64,000 nucleotides of DNA from Nitrospiraceae bacterium. Its GTDB lineage: Bacteria > Nitrospirota > Nitrospiria > Nitrospirales > Nitrospiraceae. The notes under the pieces are model-generated. The model searched no databases and was not told the origin of the DNA. It worked only from the letters and a program-made list of their open reading frames with translations. A program made the position numbers and the translations under genes. The stretch is from NCBI GenBank assembly GCA_019637075.1, contig JAHBWI010000002.1:682001-746000 (forward strand), read 5' to 3'. Below, in pieces: positions 1 to 10,156 of this stretch (position 1 is its first letter; every line of letters begins with the position of its first letter).

Positions 1-170
1 AGCAGGCCCGTGGGTGCTAAGCGGGAAGCCTAAGGCTCCTCCAAGACCTCCCCTTTTCCGAACAGCTCTCTTGGCCCGTCTCCGCTTTACTTTTTTCAAT
101 CCCTATCGCGTGATCGATGCGACTCTCGGCAACGAGGTACTGCCGATGGGAGGAGGAGCAATCGATTTGT
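1..170. other. Left-edge non-coding stretch
   Basis: This lies 3' of the malic enzyme gene. I see no convincing coding frame, stem-loop terminator or RNA gene in it. A T-rich run (ttactttttt) near 87-96 is the only low-complexity patch. Any gene further left is outside the window. Confidence 0.4.
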
Positions 171-1508
171 CTATACCGAGATTGGCGCCACAATCAGCCC
201 TTCTTTGAGAAAAACCTGCATCGCTTCGCGAGCCTGTTTGACCTTCCGTTCAGCAAGCAATTCCACCTGTTGCCTGGTTCGTGAGACTGTGGCCAGGCCC
301 TGTTCCTGGGCCTTCGCCGCCGTCGCGATCGCCAAACGCACCGGCACCTGCCACTCATCCATCGTCGGAAGGATGGAGTCGTCTCGAAGGCCGCGCTCTT
401 GGGCGCAATGGGCCAATTCCTGAGCTGCGGCCATCGCCATCTTGTCGGTGATGGTCCGCGCGCGCACATCCAGCACGCCGCGGAAAATTCCAGGGAACAC
501 CAGTGAGTTGTTTACCTGATTGGGGAAATCGCTCCGCCCGGTCGCTACGATCCTGGCTCCCGCCTCCTTCGCCTCCCAGGGCCAAATCTCCGGCACCGGG
601 TTGGCGCAGGCAAACACGATCGCGTCCTCCGCCATCTTGGCCACCCACGCCGGCTTGATGATACCCCCGGCCGAAAAAGCAACGCAGACGTCGGCTCCTT
701 GCAAGGCTTCCGCAATCCCGCCCCGGAGTCCGGTCGGATTGGTTTCCAGACAGATCCGCCATTGCTCGTGATAGGCCGCGTTGTCTTCATACTCACGCCG
801 ATGCCGCCCAAGCAGCCCTCCCAAATCACAAGCCAGAATCTTGGCCGGGTCCGCGCCGCTGGAAACAAGGAACCGATAAGTCGGGACATTGGCTGCCCCC
901 ATGCCGATCATAGCGATCCGAACCTGTCCGATTTCCTTCCCTACTACCTTGAGTGCGTTCAGCAGCCCGGCGAGCAGGACCGTCCCGGTTCCTTGTTGGT
1001 CGTCATGCCACACGGGAATCTTGCACTGTTTCCGCAGCTCTCGCAGCACTTGGAAACACTTAGGCATGGCGATGTCTTCGAGATTGATCGCACCGAACGA
1101 AGGCGCCAACAACCGGACTGTGCGCACGAGTTCTTCCGGATCTTTCGTATCCAGGCAAATCGATACCGCATCCACGCCGCCCAGATACTTGAACAGCAGA
1201 GCCTTCCCCTCCATCACGGGCAACCCGGCTTCAGGTCCGATATCCCCCAACCCCAATACCCTCGTGCCGTCGGACACGACGGCAATGAGATTGCCTTTGT
1301 TCGTGTATTCGTAGACCAAGTCAGGGTCGGCCTGAATCGCCTTGCAGGGCGCCGCGACACCCGGCGTGTACCAAATCGAGAAATCCTCCAGGCTGCGCAC
1401 AGGACACTTGGGAAAGGTCTGCATCTTCCCCTTGTACTGCGCATGGAGAGGTATCGCCTCGACTGCCGGCTTCGCGGCCTTTTCCAGGAACGTTTCTTCC
1501 TTGGACAT
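171..1508 (-). CDS. NAD(P)-dependent malic enzyme (malate to pyruvate + CO2)
   Basis: A 445-residue cytoplasmic protein with the two-domain malic enzyme layout. The N-terminal half has the substrate-site signature SIWYTPGVAAPC (about residues 44-55), a metal-binding stretch around INLEDIAMPKC (about 140-150) and PVWHDDQQGTG (about 165-175). The C-terminal half has a Rossmann fold with IGMGAANVP and the late ACANPVPEIWP motif. The length fits short bacterial malic enzymes that lack the phosphotransacetylase domain. The ATG is preceded by GGAGG, which supports this start. It would supply pyruvate to the dehydrogenase encoded 5 kb away, or work in reverse as an anaplerotic step. Cofactor preference (NAD or NADP) cannot be read from sequence alone. 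Confidence 0.93.
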   Translation of the reverse strand: MSKEETFLEKAAKPAVEAIPLHAQYKGKMQTFPKCPVRSLEDFSIWYTPGVAAPCKAIQADPDLVYEYTNKGNLIAVVSDGTRVLGLGDIGPEAGLPVMEGKALLFKYLGGVDAVSICLDTKDPEELVRTVRLLAPSFGAINLEDIAMPKCFQVLRELRKQCKIPVWHDDQQGTGTVLLAGLLNALKVVGKEIGQVRIAMIGMGAANVPTYRFLVSSGADPAKILACDLGGLLGRHRREYEDNAAYHEQWRICLETNPTGLRGGIAEALQGADVCVAFSAGGIIKPAWVAKMAEDAIVFACANPVPEIWPWEAKEAGARIVATGRSDFPNQVNNSLVFPGIFRGVLDVRARTITDKMAMAAAQELAHCAQERGLRDDSILPTMDEWQVPVRLAIATAAKAQEQGLATVSRTRQQVELLAERKVKQAREAMQVFLKEGLIVAPISV

Positions 1509-1987
1509 GCGGTCCTCCCATTACCGTCAAGCCCCGGCAGCCTAAAATACCGGCCGTTCACCACATCGGCGCTCTTGAATCATCCTCGCCTGGCCCGGGC
1601 GACCCCAGAACGAACATTCTCGAAATCGTGCTGTGCGTATCGCTATAGGCGGGCAGCAGGGCCCCCTTGCCGCTTCGCCCCTTTCGGCTTCTTGCGCGAC
1701 GTGGCCATCCGCTTCGCCACATCCCACTCCTCTTCAAGACGGAGCTTGCGAAACCGCCGGATCTGCATCTTGGGGAGATGCGTAAACGGGAGTGAAGCAA
1801 CGAGCGGACCCGAAGAGCATGAGCAAGCAGATACATCGCCATGCAGCCTCCCAAATCAGACAGGACGGGAGCCGCCTATCGGCAACCGTCGCCTTTTTCC
1901 TCACCTCCCGACTATCGGCTGTCGCGGAATGCCTCCGCATATGGCCGTAGCCATCAAGCAGCGTCACGCCGGTAGCAGCACGCCCGT
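1509..1987. other. Intergenic region between divergent malic enzyme and protease genes
   Basis: About 480 bp separate the two genes. It holds a sigma-54-type promoter at its right end (separate entry), one very short minus-strand ORF (separate entry) and a diverged direct repeat around CTATCGGC (near 1878 and 1912). I see no RNA gene. Longer ORFs here are antisense continuations with no recognisable product. Confidence 0.4.
1643..1768 (-). CDS. Possible 41-aa basic microprotein
   Basis: Short ATG-initiated frame upstream of the malic enzyme gene. The N-terminal part is charged and helix-like (MQIRRFRKLRLEEEWDVAK) and the tail is very basic (KKPKGAKRQGG). That composition looks more like a translated peptide than random GC-rich sequence. 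No good ribosome-binding site is visible, and I do not recognise a family. It could equally be chance. Confidence 0.25.
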   Translation of the reverse strand: MQIRRFRKLRLEEEWDVAKRMATSRKKPKGAKRQGGPAARL

Positions 1988-2003
1988 TGGCACCTCACTT
2001 GCT
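1988..2003 (+). promoter_or_regulatory. Sigma-54 (-24/-12) promoter for the trypsin-like protease
   Basis: TGGCACCTCACTTGCT matches the consensus TGGCAC-N5-TTGCW at every informative position, with GG and GC separated by exactly 10 nt. The predicted transcript would begin near 2014, about 43 nt before the ATG at 2057. It sits in the correct orientation in a long non-coding gap. It is the best of six such sites in the window. Confidence 0.75.
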
Positions 2004-2056
2004 CGTAAGGCATCGACGGCTCAATCTTGCGGCTAAGTGAGGGGGTGTCCCGAGGT

Positions 2057-2944
2057 ATGGCTGGTTGGATCGACCATTGGCGCGCCGCTACGGTCGCGAT
2101 CGGACAGATCGAGGAAGGGCCGGAGTCGACAACCGGTCGACGCTCAGCTAGAAAGTTTTTCAGCGTGTCGGGCACGGGCGTGCTGTTTTCCCTGTACGGG
2201 GTCCGCCGGCGGATGACGTGGCTCGTGACCGCCAAACATGTCCTCTACGATCCGGAAGAGCAGTGGGAACCGACGGCCGTCGGCATTTTGTTTCCGCGCA
2301 GCCCTCGCGGCCGAATGGTCCAGGCCCTGGAGGTTCCGCTGCAAGACCGGCGGCGCGGGAAGCGGCGTTGGATTGCACACCCGGATCCCTCCGTCGATCT
2401 GGCCTGCCTTCCCCTCCCGGTCAGCCTGCACCCGCGACGCAGGGGCGGCCCGGCTTCGGTCGCCTGGATGGACATCGCCACCACGGCAGACCTCTATGAA
2501 GGCGCCCCCGTTGTCGTGCTCGGATACCCCGCCGTGTTCAACTTGCCGGACTGGCCCTGTGCGATTGTTCGACAGGGCATGGTTTCCTGGGTCTCGCCGC
2601 GAAGCCCCGGCTCACAGGTGTTCTTGATCGACAGCCACGTGTATCCCGGCAACAGCGGCGGCCCGGTATTCCGACTTCCGGCTATGATGGATCGGCAAGG
2701 ACACATGACGAGCGGTGGACCGGTGACACTACTCGGCATCGTCACCAGGGCAAGCATCCAAAGCCTGCCGTTGCTCGCGGGCGGAAAACCGGTGGAACTA
2801 CATTATCGTGGAAAACGCGCGGGGGAGCCCCTGCTGTCGCGTAGTTTTCTGGGGCTTGGAATGGTGGAACCGGCCTATCGAATCAAACAGCTCCTGGTCT
2901 CAGCCTCTCGAACCGCACGACGCCGACGGCGGCCGACGGCGTAG
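2057..2944 (+). CDS. Cytoplasmic trypsin-like serine protease (S1/HtrA-type fold, no PDZ)
   Basis: A 295-residue chymotrypsin-fold protease candidate. The catalytic triad is visible in order: His in LVTAKHVLYD (about residue 60), Asp in HPDPSVDLACL (about 112) and Ser in YPGNSGGPVF (about 204). The length leaves no room for a PDZ domain, and there is no signal peptide or membrane segment, so it should act in the cytoplasm. An earlier in-frame TTG (2027) exists, but the ATG at 2057 has a GAGGGGG run about 10 nt upstream and is preferred. The gene follows a canonical sigma-54 promoter. It converges on the next gene with 13 bp between the stops. The C-terminus is arginine-rich. The substrate is unknown. 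Confidence 0.82.
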   Translation: MAGWIDHWRAATVAIGQIEEGPESTTGRRSARKFFSVSGTGVLFSLYGVRRRMTWLVTAKHVLYDPEEQWEPTAVGILFPRSPRGRMVQALEVPLQDRRRGKRRWIAHPDPSVDLACLPLPVSLHPRRRGGPASVAWMDIATTADLYEGAPVVVLGYPAVFNLPDWPCAIVRQGMVSWVSPRSPGSQVFLIDSHVYPGNSGGPVFRLPAMMDRQGHMTSGGPVTLLGIVTRASIQSLPLLAGGKPVELHYRGKRAGEPLLSRSFLGLGMVEPAYRIKQLLVSASRTARRRRRPTA

Positions 2945-2957
2945 CGGCGCAATCGCA

Positions 2958-3182
2958 TCAGTTGAGCGGAGTCGCCGCCGCGACGGCGCGGGCCTGGAGC
3001 CGCTGCAGCTCGCGGGTCTCGCTCATCTTGCGGCGATGCTCCAAGATCAGCGGATCCACATGGTCTCCACACATCACGCAACGTCGGCCCACCACGTTGG
3101 CTTCGCGGATTTCGACCGGCACCATGAAACCGCCGCAACGATGACAGGCGTCCCGCGCACTGCTCGTTCTATCGATCACCAT
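2958..3182 (-). CDS. Small two-CxxC zinc-ribbon protein
   Basis: A 74-residue cytoplasmic protein with two cysteine pairs, CHRCGG (about residues 13-18) and CVMCGD (about 35-40), spaced as in a one-zinc ribbon, followed by a basic helix. It has a good ribosome-binding site (AAAGGAG, 9 nt before the ATG). It lies 79 bp downstream of the GTPase gene on the same strand and may be co-transcribed with it. I do not recognise a named family. A role in nucleic-acid or protein binding is only inferred from the fold type. Confidence 0.72.
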   Translation of the reverse strand: MVIDRTSSARDACHRCGGFMVPVEIREANVVGRRCVMCGDHVDPLILEHRRKMSETRELQRLQARAVAAATPLN

Positions 3183-3261
3183 CGGAAGGATCTCCTTTCT
3201 CTGCGGTGGGTGGATCGGCTCACTTCGTTGGTTCTATAGAGTCACGGCCACGCGAAAAGAT

Positions 3262-4611
3262 TCACCCTCGTCGAGCCCGCGCGATGATGTCCCGAAGCAA
3301 TTCCGCAAGGGTCGGACTCCCCACCTCTGTCGCCTCGTAGCTCACTCGAACGGTCGGCTGCGTGATCCGGATGAGGCGGGCCAAGTCCACCGGCGTCGCA
3401 ATCACGACGAGATCGCACGGCACCTTGGCAATCGTTGACTCCAACTCGCTGATCTGTTCCGCTCCGTACCCCATGGCAGGAAGCACCGGGCCCAAGTGCG
3501 GATAGTCCGTCCAAAGCCGACGCAAACTCCCGACGGCGTAGGGTTTCGGATCGATGATGGCCCCACCCTCGTTCTGCCGAACCGCCAGAAGGCCGGCCCC
3601 CGACGCCATTCCACCGTGCGTCACGCTCGGCCCATCCTCGACGACCAGGATCCGCTGCCCCCGAAGCCGGTCTCGCTCCGGTAGGCCCGGAGGCATGGCC
3701 ACCTCCACCAACGCGGCGCGCGGATTCACCCGACCGACGAAGCGGCGTGCCGCCTCCCGCTCCGCGGCGCTGGCGCTGTCGATTTTCGACAGGATCGCGA
3801 CGTCCGCACGCAGCAGGTTTACGTGTCCGGGGAAATACCCCTGTGCATCCGTCAGACGATGCGGATCCACGACGACGATCTCCAAATCGGGCACGAAGAA
3901 CGGCCAGTCGTTGTTTCCTCCATCCCAGACGATCACGTCGGCTTCCGATTCGACTGCGCGAAGCACTCCTTCGTAATCGACGCCAGCATAGACCGTCCTC
4001 CCGGCCCGAAGGTGCGGCTCATATTCCTCCCGCTCCTCGATCGTGCAGGCAGCCGCATCCAGATCCGCAAGTCGGACGAACCGCTGGACCGCTTGCAGTT
4101 CCAAATCTCCGTACGGCATTGGATGCCGGACCAGGCCGATCCGCAGTCCGGCCGCGGCCAGGACCGCGCTGACGCGTCGGGAGACCGGACTCTTCCCTGC
4201 TCCGGTCCGAGTCGCGCAGATCGAAACCACCGGCTTGCGGGCGGCCAACATGGTACTCCTGGTACCCGGTACGCAAAACGACGCCCCTGCCGCAATCACC
4301 CGCGAGGCCGTCCGCATCACGGCTTCATGCGACACATCGCTGTAGGCAAAGATCACCTGATCGATGTGGTGGTGCTGGATGAGTCGCTCCAACTCTGCCT
4401 CGGGATAGATAGGAATGCCATCGGGGTACAAGGCGCCGGCAAGCGCAGCCGGGTAGCGCCGATCCTGAATGTTAGGAATCTGGGCAGCGGTAAACCCCAT
4501 CACCTGATGAGCCAGACTGCCTCGAAACAGCAGGTTGAACGTGTGAAAATCCCTCCCCGCTGCTCCCATGATCAACACACGAGTCGTCTCATGCTTGGCG
4601 TGATTGTCCAC
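3262..4611 (-). CDS. Cyclic 2,3-diphosphoglycerate synthetase-like P-loop GTPase
   Basis: About 449 residues. The N-terminal domain is Rossmann-like (starting [16 protein letters not shown]), followed by a P-loop in [16 protein letters not shown] and later an aspartate-rich switch region ([14 protein letters not shown]) and an AILSKIDSA stretch resembling the G4 NKxD position. This is the architecture of archaeal cyclic 2,3-diphosphoglycerate synthetases and their bacterial homologues, often annotated simply as GTPase. The preferred start is the GTG at 4611, preceded by GAGGGAG with 5 nt spacing. A longer frame to 4719 lacks such support and would run close to the divergent acsA. Whether the product is really cyclic diphosphoglycerate in this organism is not established. 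Confidence 0.75.
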   Translation of the reverse strand: MDNHAKHETTRVLIMGAAGRDFHTFNLLFRGSLAHQVMGFTAAQIPNIQDRRYPAALAGALYPDGIPIYPEAELERLIQHHHIDQVIFAYSDVSHEAVMRTASRVIAAGASFCVPGTRSTMLAARKPVVSICATRTGAGKSPVSRRVSAVLAAAGLRIGLVRHPMPYGDLELQAVQRFVRLADLDAAACTIEEREEYEPHLRAGRTVYAGVDYEGVLRAVESEADVIVWDGGNNDWPFFVPDLEIVVVDPHRLTDAQGYFPGHVNLLRADVAILSKIDSASAAEREAARRFVGRVNPRAALVEVAMPPGLPERDRLRGQRILVVEDGPSVTHGGMASGAGLLAVRQNEGGAIIDPKPYAVGSLRRLWTDYPHLGPVLPAMGYGAEQISELESTIAKVPCDLVVIATPVDLARLIRITQPTVRVSYEATEVGSPTLAELLRDIIARARRG

Positions 4612-4759
4612 GGCCACTCCCTCGTCGCTGGTGACTTCTGCCACAGGGCCGACAGTTCTCTGGCCGGCCGGCACGTGTAAGACAAGCCATTCCCGCTGTT
4701 TTTCCCGCCGCCCGCACACGTCGCCGTGGTCTATGCCTTGCAGAACCCATGCTCAGGCT

Positions 4760-6532
4760 ATGGTTTCGTGTATGACTTGGAAACCCATTATCAAGTCCAG
4801 ACGGGAATGGGACATCGTCCCGAACCTGCACGAGTACGAGGCGATCCGTCAGTCCTTTTCATGGGAGAAGGCGCGGGCTGAACTGGATGGGTTGCCGAAC
4901 AGCTCCGGCCTCAATATCGCCCACGAAGCGGTGGTGCGCCACGCGACCGGACAGAGAGCCGGCCATACTGCGCTCCGATGGCTGGGCAAATCCGGAACGC
5001 TGGTGGATTTTTCCTATGCGCGGCTCCACGAACTCACGAATCGATTCGCCAATATGCTGGCGTCGCGCGGCATCGGCAAAGGCGATCGCCTGTTCGTCTT
5101 GGCCGGCCGCATCCCTGAACTCTATATCTCAGCGCTCGGCACGCTGAAGCATCGCGCCGTCTTCTGTCCTCTGTTTTCAGCTTTCGGCCCGGAGCCGATT
5201 CGCGCCCGCCTGACGATCGGAGAGGCAAAGGTGTTGGTCACAACCGAAGCGCTGTACCATCGTAAGGTGGCCGCGATTCGGGACGCGCTGCCCAAGTTGG
5301 AACACATCATTCTGATCGGTGAAGGAGGCGTAACGACGGCGGTGCCGCGTACCGAAGATTTTCACCGACTGCTGGACGAGGCCTCGCCGAACTATGAGAT
5401 TGGCCCCACCGACCCGGAAGACATGGCCTTGCTCCATTTTACGAGCGGCACCACCGGTACACCGAAGGGCGCCATCCATGTGCACGAAGCCGTGGTGGCC
5501 CACCACATGACCGGCAAACTCGCCCTCGACTTCCATCCGGAAGACATCTTCTGGTGCACGGCCGACCCAGGCTGGGTCACTGGGACCTCCTACGGCATCA
5601 TCGCTCCCCTCACGAATGGGGTCACCGCGATCGTCGACGAAGTGGAATTCGATGCGGCACGGTGGTACGGCATCCTGCAAGAGCAACGGGTGTCCGTGTG
5701 GTACACGGCCCCCACGGCGATCCGCATGATGATGAAGACCGGCGCGAATCTGGCGCATACGTATGACTTGCGTCACCTGCGCTTCTTGGCGAGCGTGGGA
5801 GAACCGCTCAATCCGGAAGCGGTCGTCTGGGGACAAGAGGCCTTCGGCCGCCCCTTCCACGACAACTGGTGGCAGACCGAAACGGGCGGCATTATGATCG
5901 CCAACTACGCCGCGATGGACATTCGTCCCGGTTCGATGGGCCGCCCCTTGCCGGGCATCGAAGCCGGAATCGTGCGCAAGACCGAGGACGGCAGGGTGAA
6001 CACCATCGAGCAACCCGGCGTCCAAGGCGAACTGGCCCTGCGTCCCGGCTGGCCTTCCATGTTCCGCGGATACTGGAACGAACCGGAACGCTACAAGAAA
6101 TGCTTCGCCGAAGGTTGGTACCTGACCGGCGATCTGGCCAAGCGGGACGAGGACGGCTACTTCTGGTTCGTCGGACGGGCCGACGACGTCATCAAGACCT
6201 CGGGGCACCTGATCGGGCCTTTCGAAGTCGAAAGCGCCTTGATCGAGCATCGAGCAGTCGCCGAAGCCGGCGTCATCGGGAAGCCCGATCCCGTCGCCTT
6301 GGAAATCGTGAAGGCCTTCGTGTCGCTCAAGGACGGCTTCGAACCGAGCGACGCATTGCGGCGAGAGTTGCTGGGGTTTGCGCGGGCGCGGCTGGGAGCC
6401 GCCGTGGCGCCGAAAGACATCACGTTCCTACCGACGCTGCCCAAAACGAGAAGCGGAAAAATCATGCGACGTCTGCTGAAGGCGCGCGAACTCGGTCTCC
6501 CGGAAGGAGACACCTCGACGTTGGAAGGGTGA
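4760..6532 (+). CDS. acsA: Acetyl-CoA synthetase (AMP-forming acyl-CoA ligase)
   Basis: A 590-residue ANL-superfamily adenylating enzyme: acetate + ATP + CoA to acetyl-CoA. Motifs run in order: the AMP-binding loop [20 protein letters not shown], the acetate-pocket WWQTETGG, the hinge region [20 protein letters not shown] and [16 protein letters not shown], and the C-terminal catalytic lysine in [13 protein letters not shown], the site usually silenced by lysine acetylation. The length is like the shorter Bacillus AcsA rather than the 650-residue Acs. The start is ambiguous between 4760 and 4772, and no strong ribosome-binding site separates them. It heads an operon with pyruvate dehydrogenase, so both routes to acetyl-CoA are co-encoded. 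Confidence 0.92.
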   Translation: MVSCMTWKPIIKSRREWDIVPNLHEYEAIRQSFSWEKARAELDGLPNSSGLNIAHEAVVRHATGQRAGHTALRWLGKSGTLVDFSYARLHELTNRFANMLASRGIGKGDRLFVLAGRIPELYISALGTLKHRAVFCPLFSAFGPEPIRARLTIGEAKVLVTTEALYHRKVAAIRDALPKLEHIILIGEGGVTTAVPRTEDFHRLLDEASPNYEIGPTDPEDMALLHFTSGTTGTPKGAIHVHEAVVAHHMTGKLALDFHPEDIFWCTADPGWVTGTSYGIIAPLTNGVTAIVDEVEFDAARWYGILQEQRVSVWYTAPTAIRMMMKTGANLAHTYDLRHLRFLASVGEPLNPEAVVWGQEAFGRPFHDNWWQTETGGIMIANYAAMDIRPGSMGRPLPGIEAGIVRKTEDGRVNTIEQPGVQGELALRPGWPSMFRGYWNEPERYKKCFAEGWYLTGDLAKRDEDGYFWFVGRADDVIKTSGHLIGPFEVESALIEHRAVAEAGVIGKPDPVALEIVKAFVSLKDGFEPSDALRRELLGFARARLGAAVAPKDITFLPTLPKTRSGKIMRRLLKARELGLPEGDTSTLEG

Positions 6533-6540
6533 GCGTTAGC

Positions 6541-7524
6541 ATGAGTACCGTTGCAGACCGCAAGCAAGGACTCGAATGGCTGCGGCAGATGCTCCGAATC
6601 CGACGCTTTGAAGAAAAATCCGCCGAGCTCTACCAGCGTGGCGCGATTCGCGGATTTCTGCATCTCTATATCGGCGAAGAGGCCGTCGCAGCCGGTTCGA
6701 TCCCCTGCCTCGATGCCGAGGATGCGATCGTGGCCACGTATCGGGAACATGGCCACGCCCTGATCAGGGGCACTCCGATGCGGGCCCTGATGGCGGAGCT
6801 CTACGGCAAGGCGACCGGCTGCGCGCGAGGCCGCGGCGGTTCCATGCACTTTTTTGATGCGGCGCGGCGGTTCTTCGGCGGGCTGGCGATCGTGGCCGGG
6901 GGTTTGCCCGTCGCGGTCGGACTCGCCTTGGCCGACATCATGCAGCAGCGACAGCGCGTAACCGCCTGTTATTTCGGGGACGGCGCGGTGGCGGAAGGCG
7001 AATTTCACGAGTCGCTGAATCTGGCTGCCCTCTGGAAGCTGCCGGTACTCTTTCTCTGCGAGAACAACCTCTACGCCATGGGAACGGCGTTGGCGCGCCA
7101 CCAATCACAGACCGACTTGGCGGCCAAGGCCCAAGCCTATGCGATCACGGCAGAAGCAGTCGACGGAATGGACGTGGTGGCCGTCGCCGCCGCCACCAGG
7201 CGCGCGGTCGAGGCCGTGCGTTGCGGTAAGGGGCCGTATTTTCTGGAGTACCGAACCTACCGGTTTCGCGCCCATTCGATGTACGACGCGGAACTCTATC
7301 GGAGCAAAGATGAGGTTGCGGCATGGAAGCAGCGGGACCCGATCCTGCTGCTTCAACAGACCCTCCGTACCTCCCATGGACTCAACGACGCTGAATGGTC
7401 CTCGATGGAATCGGCCGTCGCCTCGGAAATCGACGAGGCCGTCGCCTTCGCTGAAGGCAGTCCCTGGGAACCGGTCGAAGATTTGACGAAGGATGTCCTG
7501 ACCGACGTAAGCGGACAGACGTGA
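6541..7524 (+). CDS. pdhA: Pyruvate dehydrogenase E1 component, alpha subunit
   Basis: A 327-residue thiamine-diphosphate enzyme subunit. The ThDP/Mg motif is visible as [18 protein letters not shown]...ENN (about residues 142-172), and the phosphorylation-loop region FRAHSMYD is present near 245. The [20 protein letters not shown] start is typical of the heterotetrameric E1 alpha family. The ATG is 8 nt after the acsA stop. The longer open frame upstream is antisense-like shadow and is not used. Substrate could be pyruvate, a branched-chain 2-oxoacid or acetoin. Pyruvate is favoured by the acsA linkage, not proved. Confidence 0.9.
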   Translation: MSTVADRKQGLEWLRQMLRIRRFEEKSAELYQRGAIRGFLHLYIGEEAVAAGSIPCLDAEDAIVATYREHGHALIRGTPMRALMAELYGKATGCARGRGGSMHFFDAARRFFGGLAIVAGGLPVAVGLALADIMQQRQRVTACYFGDGAVAEGEFHESLNLAALWKLPVLFLCENNLYAMGTALARHQSQTDLAAKAQAYAITAEAVDGMDVVAVAAATRRAVEAVRCGKGPYFLEYRTYRFRAHSMYDAELYRSKDEVAAWKQRDPILLLQQTLRTSHGLNDAEWSSMESAVASEIDEAVAFAEGSPWEPVEDLTKDVLTDVSGQT

Positions 7525-7592
7525 GAAGCGACACGTGGGGGGAGCACCGAAGAATGTTTTCCGTGCCATAAACCATTCGCCATACGCTCTGC

Positions 7593-7618
7593 ACGAGATA
7601 GGCTTCACGAACGACGAG
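7593..7618 (-). repeat. Dispersed intergenic repeat, family A
   Basis: On the minus strand this 26-nt segment differs at one position from the copy at 30834-30859. The shared core is CGTGAAGCSTATCTCG. It lies in the 125-bp gap between pdhA and pdhB, next to a CCATTCGCCATACGCTC string that recurs in similar form near 35959. No transposase is associated. Confidence 0.7.
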
Positions 7619-7649
7619 AGACACTTCAGCAAGAGCGAGCCCCGTCGCT

Positions 7650-8627
7650 ATGACGAAGATGACCTATCGAGAAGCTGTCCGGACCGGAATGCGGGAAGCC
7701 CTGCAGAATGACCCGCGCGTATTCCTCATGGGAGAAGACGTCGGAAGGTACGGCGGGACCTATGCGTGCAGCAAAGGATTGTTGGCCGAGTTCGGCCCGG
7801 AACGGATCCGCGATACGCCTCTCTCCGAAAGCACCTTCGTCGGCGCGGGTATCGGAGCGGCGCTGGGCGGCATGAGGCCGATCGTCGAAGTGATGACCGT
7901 GAATTTCAGTCTCCTAGCCCTCGACCAGATCGTGAATAACGCCGCGACGCTTCGACACATGTCAGGCGGCCAGTTCAGCGTGCCGCTCGTGGTCCGCATG
8001 GCGACCGGCGCAGGCCGACAGGTGGCGGCCCAACATTCGCACAGTTTCGAGGGTTGGTACGCCCACATCCCCGGCATTACGGTGCTGACGCCTGCCACGG
8101 TGACCGATGCGCACGGCATGTTGCTCACAGCGCTGAGGCAACCGGATCCGGTCTTCATCTTCGAGCATGCCTATCTCTACTCCATGGAAGGCGAGTTGGA
8201 AGACCAGGCCTTGCCGGTGGACATCTCCAAGGCCGCCGTCCGCCGGACCGGAAAGGACGTAAGCCTGATCACCTTCGGCGGCGGATTGTGGAAAGCACTC
8301 GCTGCCGCCGAGGAACTCGCCAAACAGGGCATTGAGGCGGAGGTGCTCGATCTACGCGTACTTCGCCCTTTGGACACCGAGACCCTCTTGGCCTCCGTCA
8401 GGCACACCCATCGCGCCGTAGTTATCGATGAAGGCTGGCGGCAAGGGAGTTTTGCGGCGGAGATCGTCGCTCAGATCGTCGAAGGGGCGTTTTACGATCT
8501 CGATGCACCGATCGCGCGCGTCTGCAGCGCCGAGGTCCCGATTCCCTATGCCAAGCACCTCGAGGACGCAGCACTGCCGAGCGTGGAAGCAATCCAGCGC
8601 GCCGCGCGCGTTATGTGCGCGAAGTGA
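7650..8627 (+). CDS. pdhB: Pyruvate dehydrogenase E1 component, beta subunit
   Basis: A 325-residue partner of the alpha subunit. It has the hallmark [12 protein letters not shown] (about residues 25-36), [19 protein letters not shown] (about 57-75) and [22 protein letters not shown] (about 121-142), then the C-terminal transketolase domain used for E2 binding. Start is ATG at 7650, with an alternative ATG three codons on; neither has a strong ribosome-binding site. The 125-bp gap from pdhA, occupied by a repeat, is unusual because the rest of the operon is tightly packed. Confidence 0.9.
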   Translation: MTKMTYREAVRTGMREALQNDPRVFLMGEDVGRYGGTYACSKGLLAEFGPERIRDTPLSESTFVGAGIGAALGGMRPIVEVMTVNFSLLALDQIVNNAATLRHMSGGQFSVPLVVRMATGAGRQVAAQHSHSFEGWYAHIPGITVLTPATVTDAHGMLLTALRQPDPVFIFEHAYLYSMEGELEDQALPVDISKAAVRRTGKDVSLITFGGGLWKALAAAEELAKQGIEAEVLDLRVLRPLDTETLLASVRHTHRAVVIDEGWRQGSFAAEIVAQIVEGAFYDLDAPIARVCSAEVPIPYAKHLEDAALPSVEAIQRAARVMCAK

Positions 8628-8741
8628 AGCGGAGCTATGAAACGGCTCAACCTGCTCCTATCGTCGAACCGGCATTTTTCAGAGGCGCGCTCAACCGTCC
8701 CACGTTTGCCCTTTACGCAGCTGCCTTGCTCCGGGTGACTC

Positions 8742-9905
8742 ATGGCTGACTTTCTCATGCCCACGCTGGGGGCGGATATGACCCAAGGCACGCTGGTCGC
8801 TTGGAAGAAGCGGCCCGGCGACCATGTGACCAAGGGCGAAATCATCGCCGAAGTCGACACGGAGAAATCAGCGATCGAGGTCGAGTCGCTGCACACGGGA
8901 ATCGTCGAACGGCTGTTGGTGCAACCAGGTGATACCGTCCCGGTCGGGACGGCCATGGCGGTCATTCGCGAGGAAGGTCCCTCGGCATCGGTTTCGTCTG
9001 TCCCGAGTTCGGCGGTCGCACCGCCTGCCCCAGCCGCACCGGCGGTCAAGGCTGCTGCGGAAGCCGACCGACTTCGCATATCACCTGCAGCACGGAAGCT
9101 CGCAGCCGAGCGGGGAATCGATCCGGCCGGCTTGCATGGTACTGGGCCGGACAGTGTCATTACGTTGGAGGACGTCAACCATGCGTCGGCCGTCACGGCC
9201 ACGGCTTCCCCAGAGTGGGTCCGCGCGACAGCGACGGAGCGCCAGGCCCGCATGAGGCAAACCATCGCGGCAGCGATGACGCGATCAAAACGCGAAATCC
9301 CCCACTACTATTTGAGCACCACCTTCGACATGGGGCCAGCCGTGACTTGGCTCAAGGAGGCAAATGAAAAGCGGCCTGTGACCGAACGATTGTTGTATGG
9401 CGTCATGCTCGTCAAGGCCGTGGCCTTGGCATTACGGAAGGTTCCGGAACTCAATGCCCTCTGGAAAGGAAACGACGCCGAGCCTCAGGATCGCATCCAC
9501 ATCGGCACCGCCATCTCCTTGCGTCAAGGAGGCCTCGTGGCACCGGCCCTGCACGACGCGGACCGACAAAGTCTCGGCGACCTGATGAGGAGCTTTCAGG
9601 ATCTCGTGATGCGTGCCAGGGCCGGGACATTGCGGAGCTCGGAGATGTCCGACCCGACCATCACGGTCACGAGCCTCGGCGAGCAGGGAGTGGAAACCGT
9701 GTTCGGAGTGATTTATCCTCCCCAAGTCGCGCTGGTGGGGTTCGGCAAGCTGGTTGAGCGTCCTTGGGTTGTCGGAGGCAGAATCCTTCCCCGCCCGGTG
9801 ATTACGGTCTCCCTGTCGGCCGACCATCGCGTGACGGACGGCCATCGCGGGGCGCGGTTCCTCGCGGAGCTCGAGACCCTACTCCAGCAACCGGAGTCAC
9901 TATGA
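8742..9905 (+). CDS. pdhC: Dihydrolipoamide acetyltransferase, E2 of the pyruvate dehydrogenase complex
   Basis: A 387-residue core enzyme. An N-terminal lipoyl domain (1-80) carries the lipoyl lysine in [12 protein letters not shown] Pro/Ala linker follows. The E1/E3-binding domain is recognisable at [17 protein letters not shown]. The catalytic acyltransferase domain ends with the HRVTDG active-site motif in [16 protein letters not shown]. One lipoyl domain only. No dihydrolipoamide dehydrogenase (E3) is encoded nearby, so E3 must be elsewhere. The stop overlaps the next ATG (ATGA), which suggests translational coupling to the carrier protein. Confidence 0.92.
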   Translation: MADFLMPTLGADMTQGTLVAWKKRPGDHVTKGEIIAEVDTEKSAIEVESLHTGIVERLLVQPGDTVPVGTAMAVIREEGPSASVSSVPSSAVAPPAPAAPAVKAAAEADRLRISPAARKLAAERGIDPAGLHGTGPDSVITLEDVNHASAVTATASPEWVRATATERQARMRQTIAAAMTRSKREIPHYYLSTTFDMGPAVTWLKEANEKRPVTERLLYGVMLVKAVALALRKVPELNALWKGNDAEPQDRIHIGTAISLRQGGLVAPALHDADRQSLGDLMRSFQDLVMRARAGTLRSSEMSDPTITVTSLGEQGVETVFGVIYPPQVALVGFGKLVERPWVVGGRILPRPVITVSLSADHRVTDGHRGARFLAELETLLQQPESL

Positions 9906-10156
9906 GTTCGCCGGCCCCGGATCAGATTCGCGCCTTGGTGCTGCGCCTCTTGGGAGAGATCGCCCCGGAGGCCGACCTTACGACGCTCAACCCGGACGCC
10001 AGCTTCCGCGACCAACTCGATCTGGACTCCATGGACTTTCTAAACTTCGTGCTGGCGCTCCACAAGGAACTGCAGATCGACATCCCCGAAGCCGATTATC
10101 CGAAATTCGCCAGCCTCAACGGCTGCATCGCACAACTTGCGGCAGCACAACCATGA
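9902..10156 (+). CDS. Acyl carrier protein-like (phosphopantetheine-binding) protein
   Basis: An 84-residue four-helix carrier protein. The phosphopantetheine serine sits in the motif [11 protein letters not shown] (about residues 40-50), and helix III is [14 protein letters not shown]. It overlaps pdhC by 4 bp at the 5' end and the nucleotidyltransferase gene by 4 bp at the 3' end, so it is embedded in the operon. A carrier protein has no standard role in pyruvate dehydrogenase. It may accept acyl groups from the E2 product pool or serve an unrelated acyl pathway. The function is inferred only from the fold. Confidence 0.88.
   Translation: MSSPAPDQIRALVLRLLGEIAPEADLTTLNPDASFRDQLDLDSMDFLNFVLALHKELQIDIPEADYPKFASLNGCIAQLAAAQP

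Noticed and set aside
699-2036. 445-codon plus-strand ORF across the malic enzyme gene
   Set aside because: Antisense shadow of a clear enzyme gene, followed by non-coding sequence.
8638-8739. 33-codon plus-strand ORF between pdhB and pdhC
   Set aside because: Weak spacing to a GGAG and no sign of selection; serine/arginine-rich tail looks like chance.
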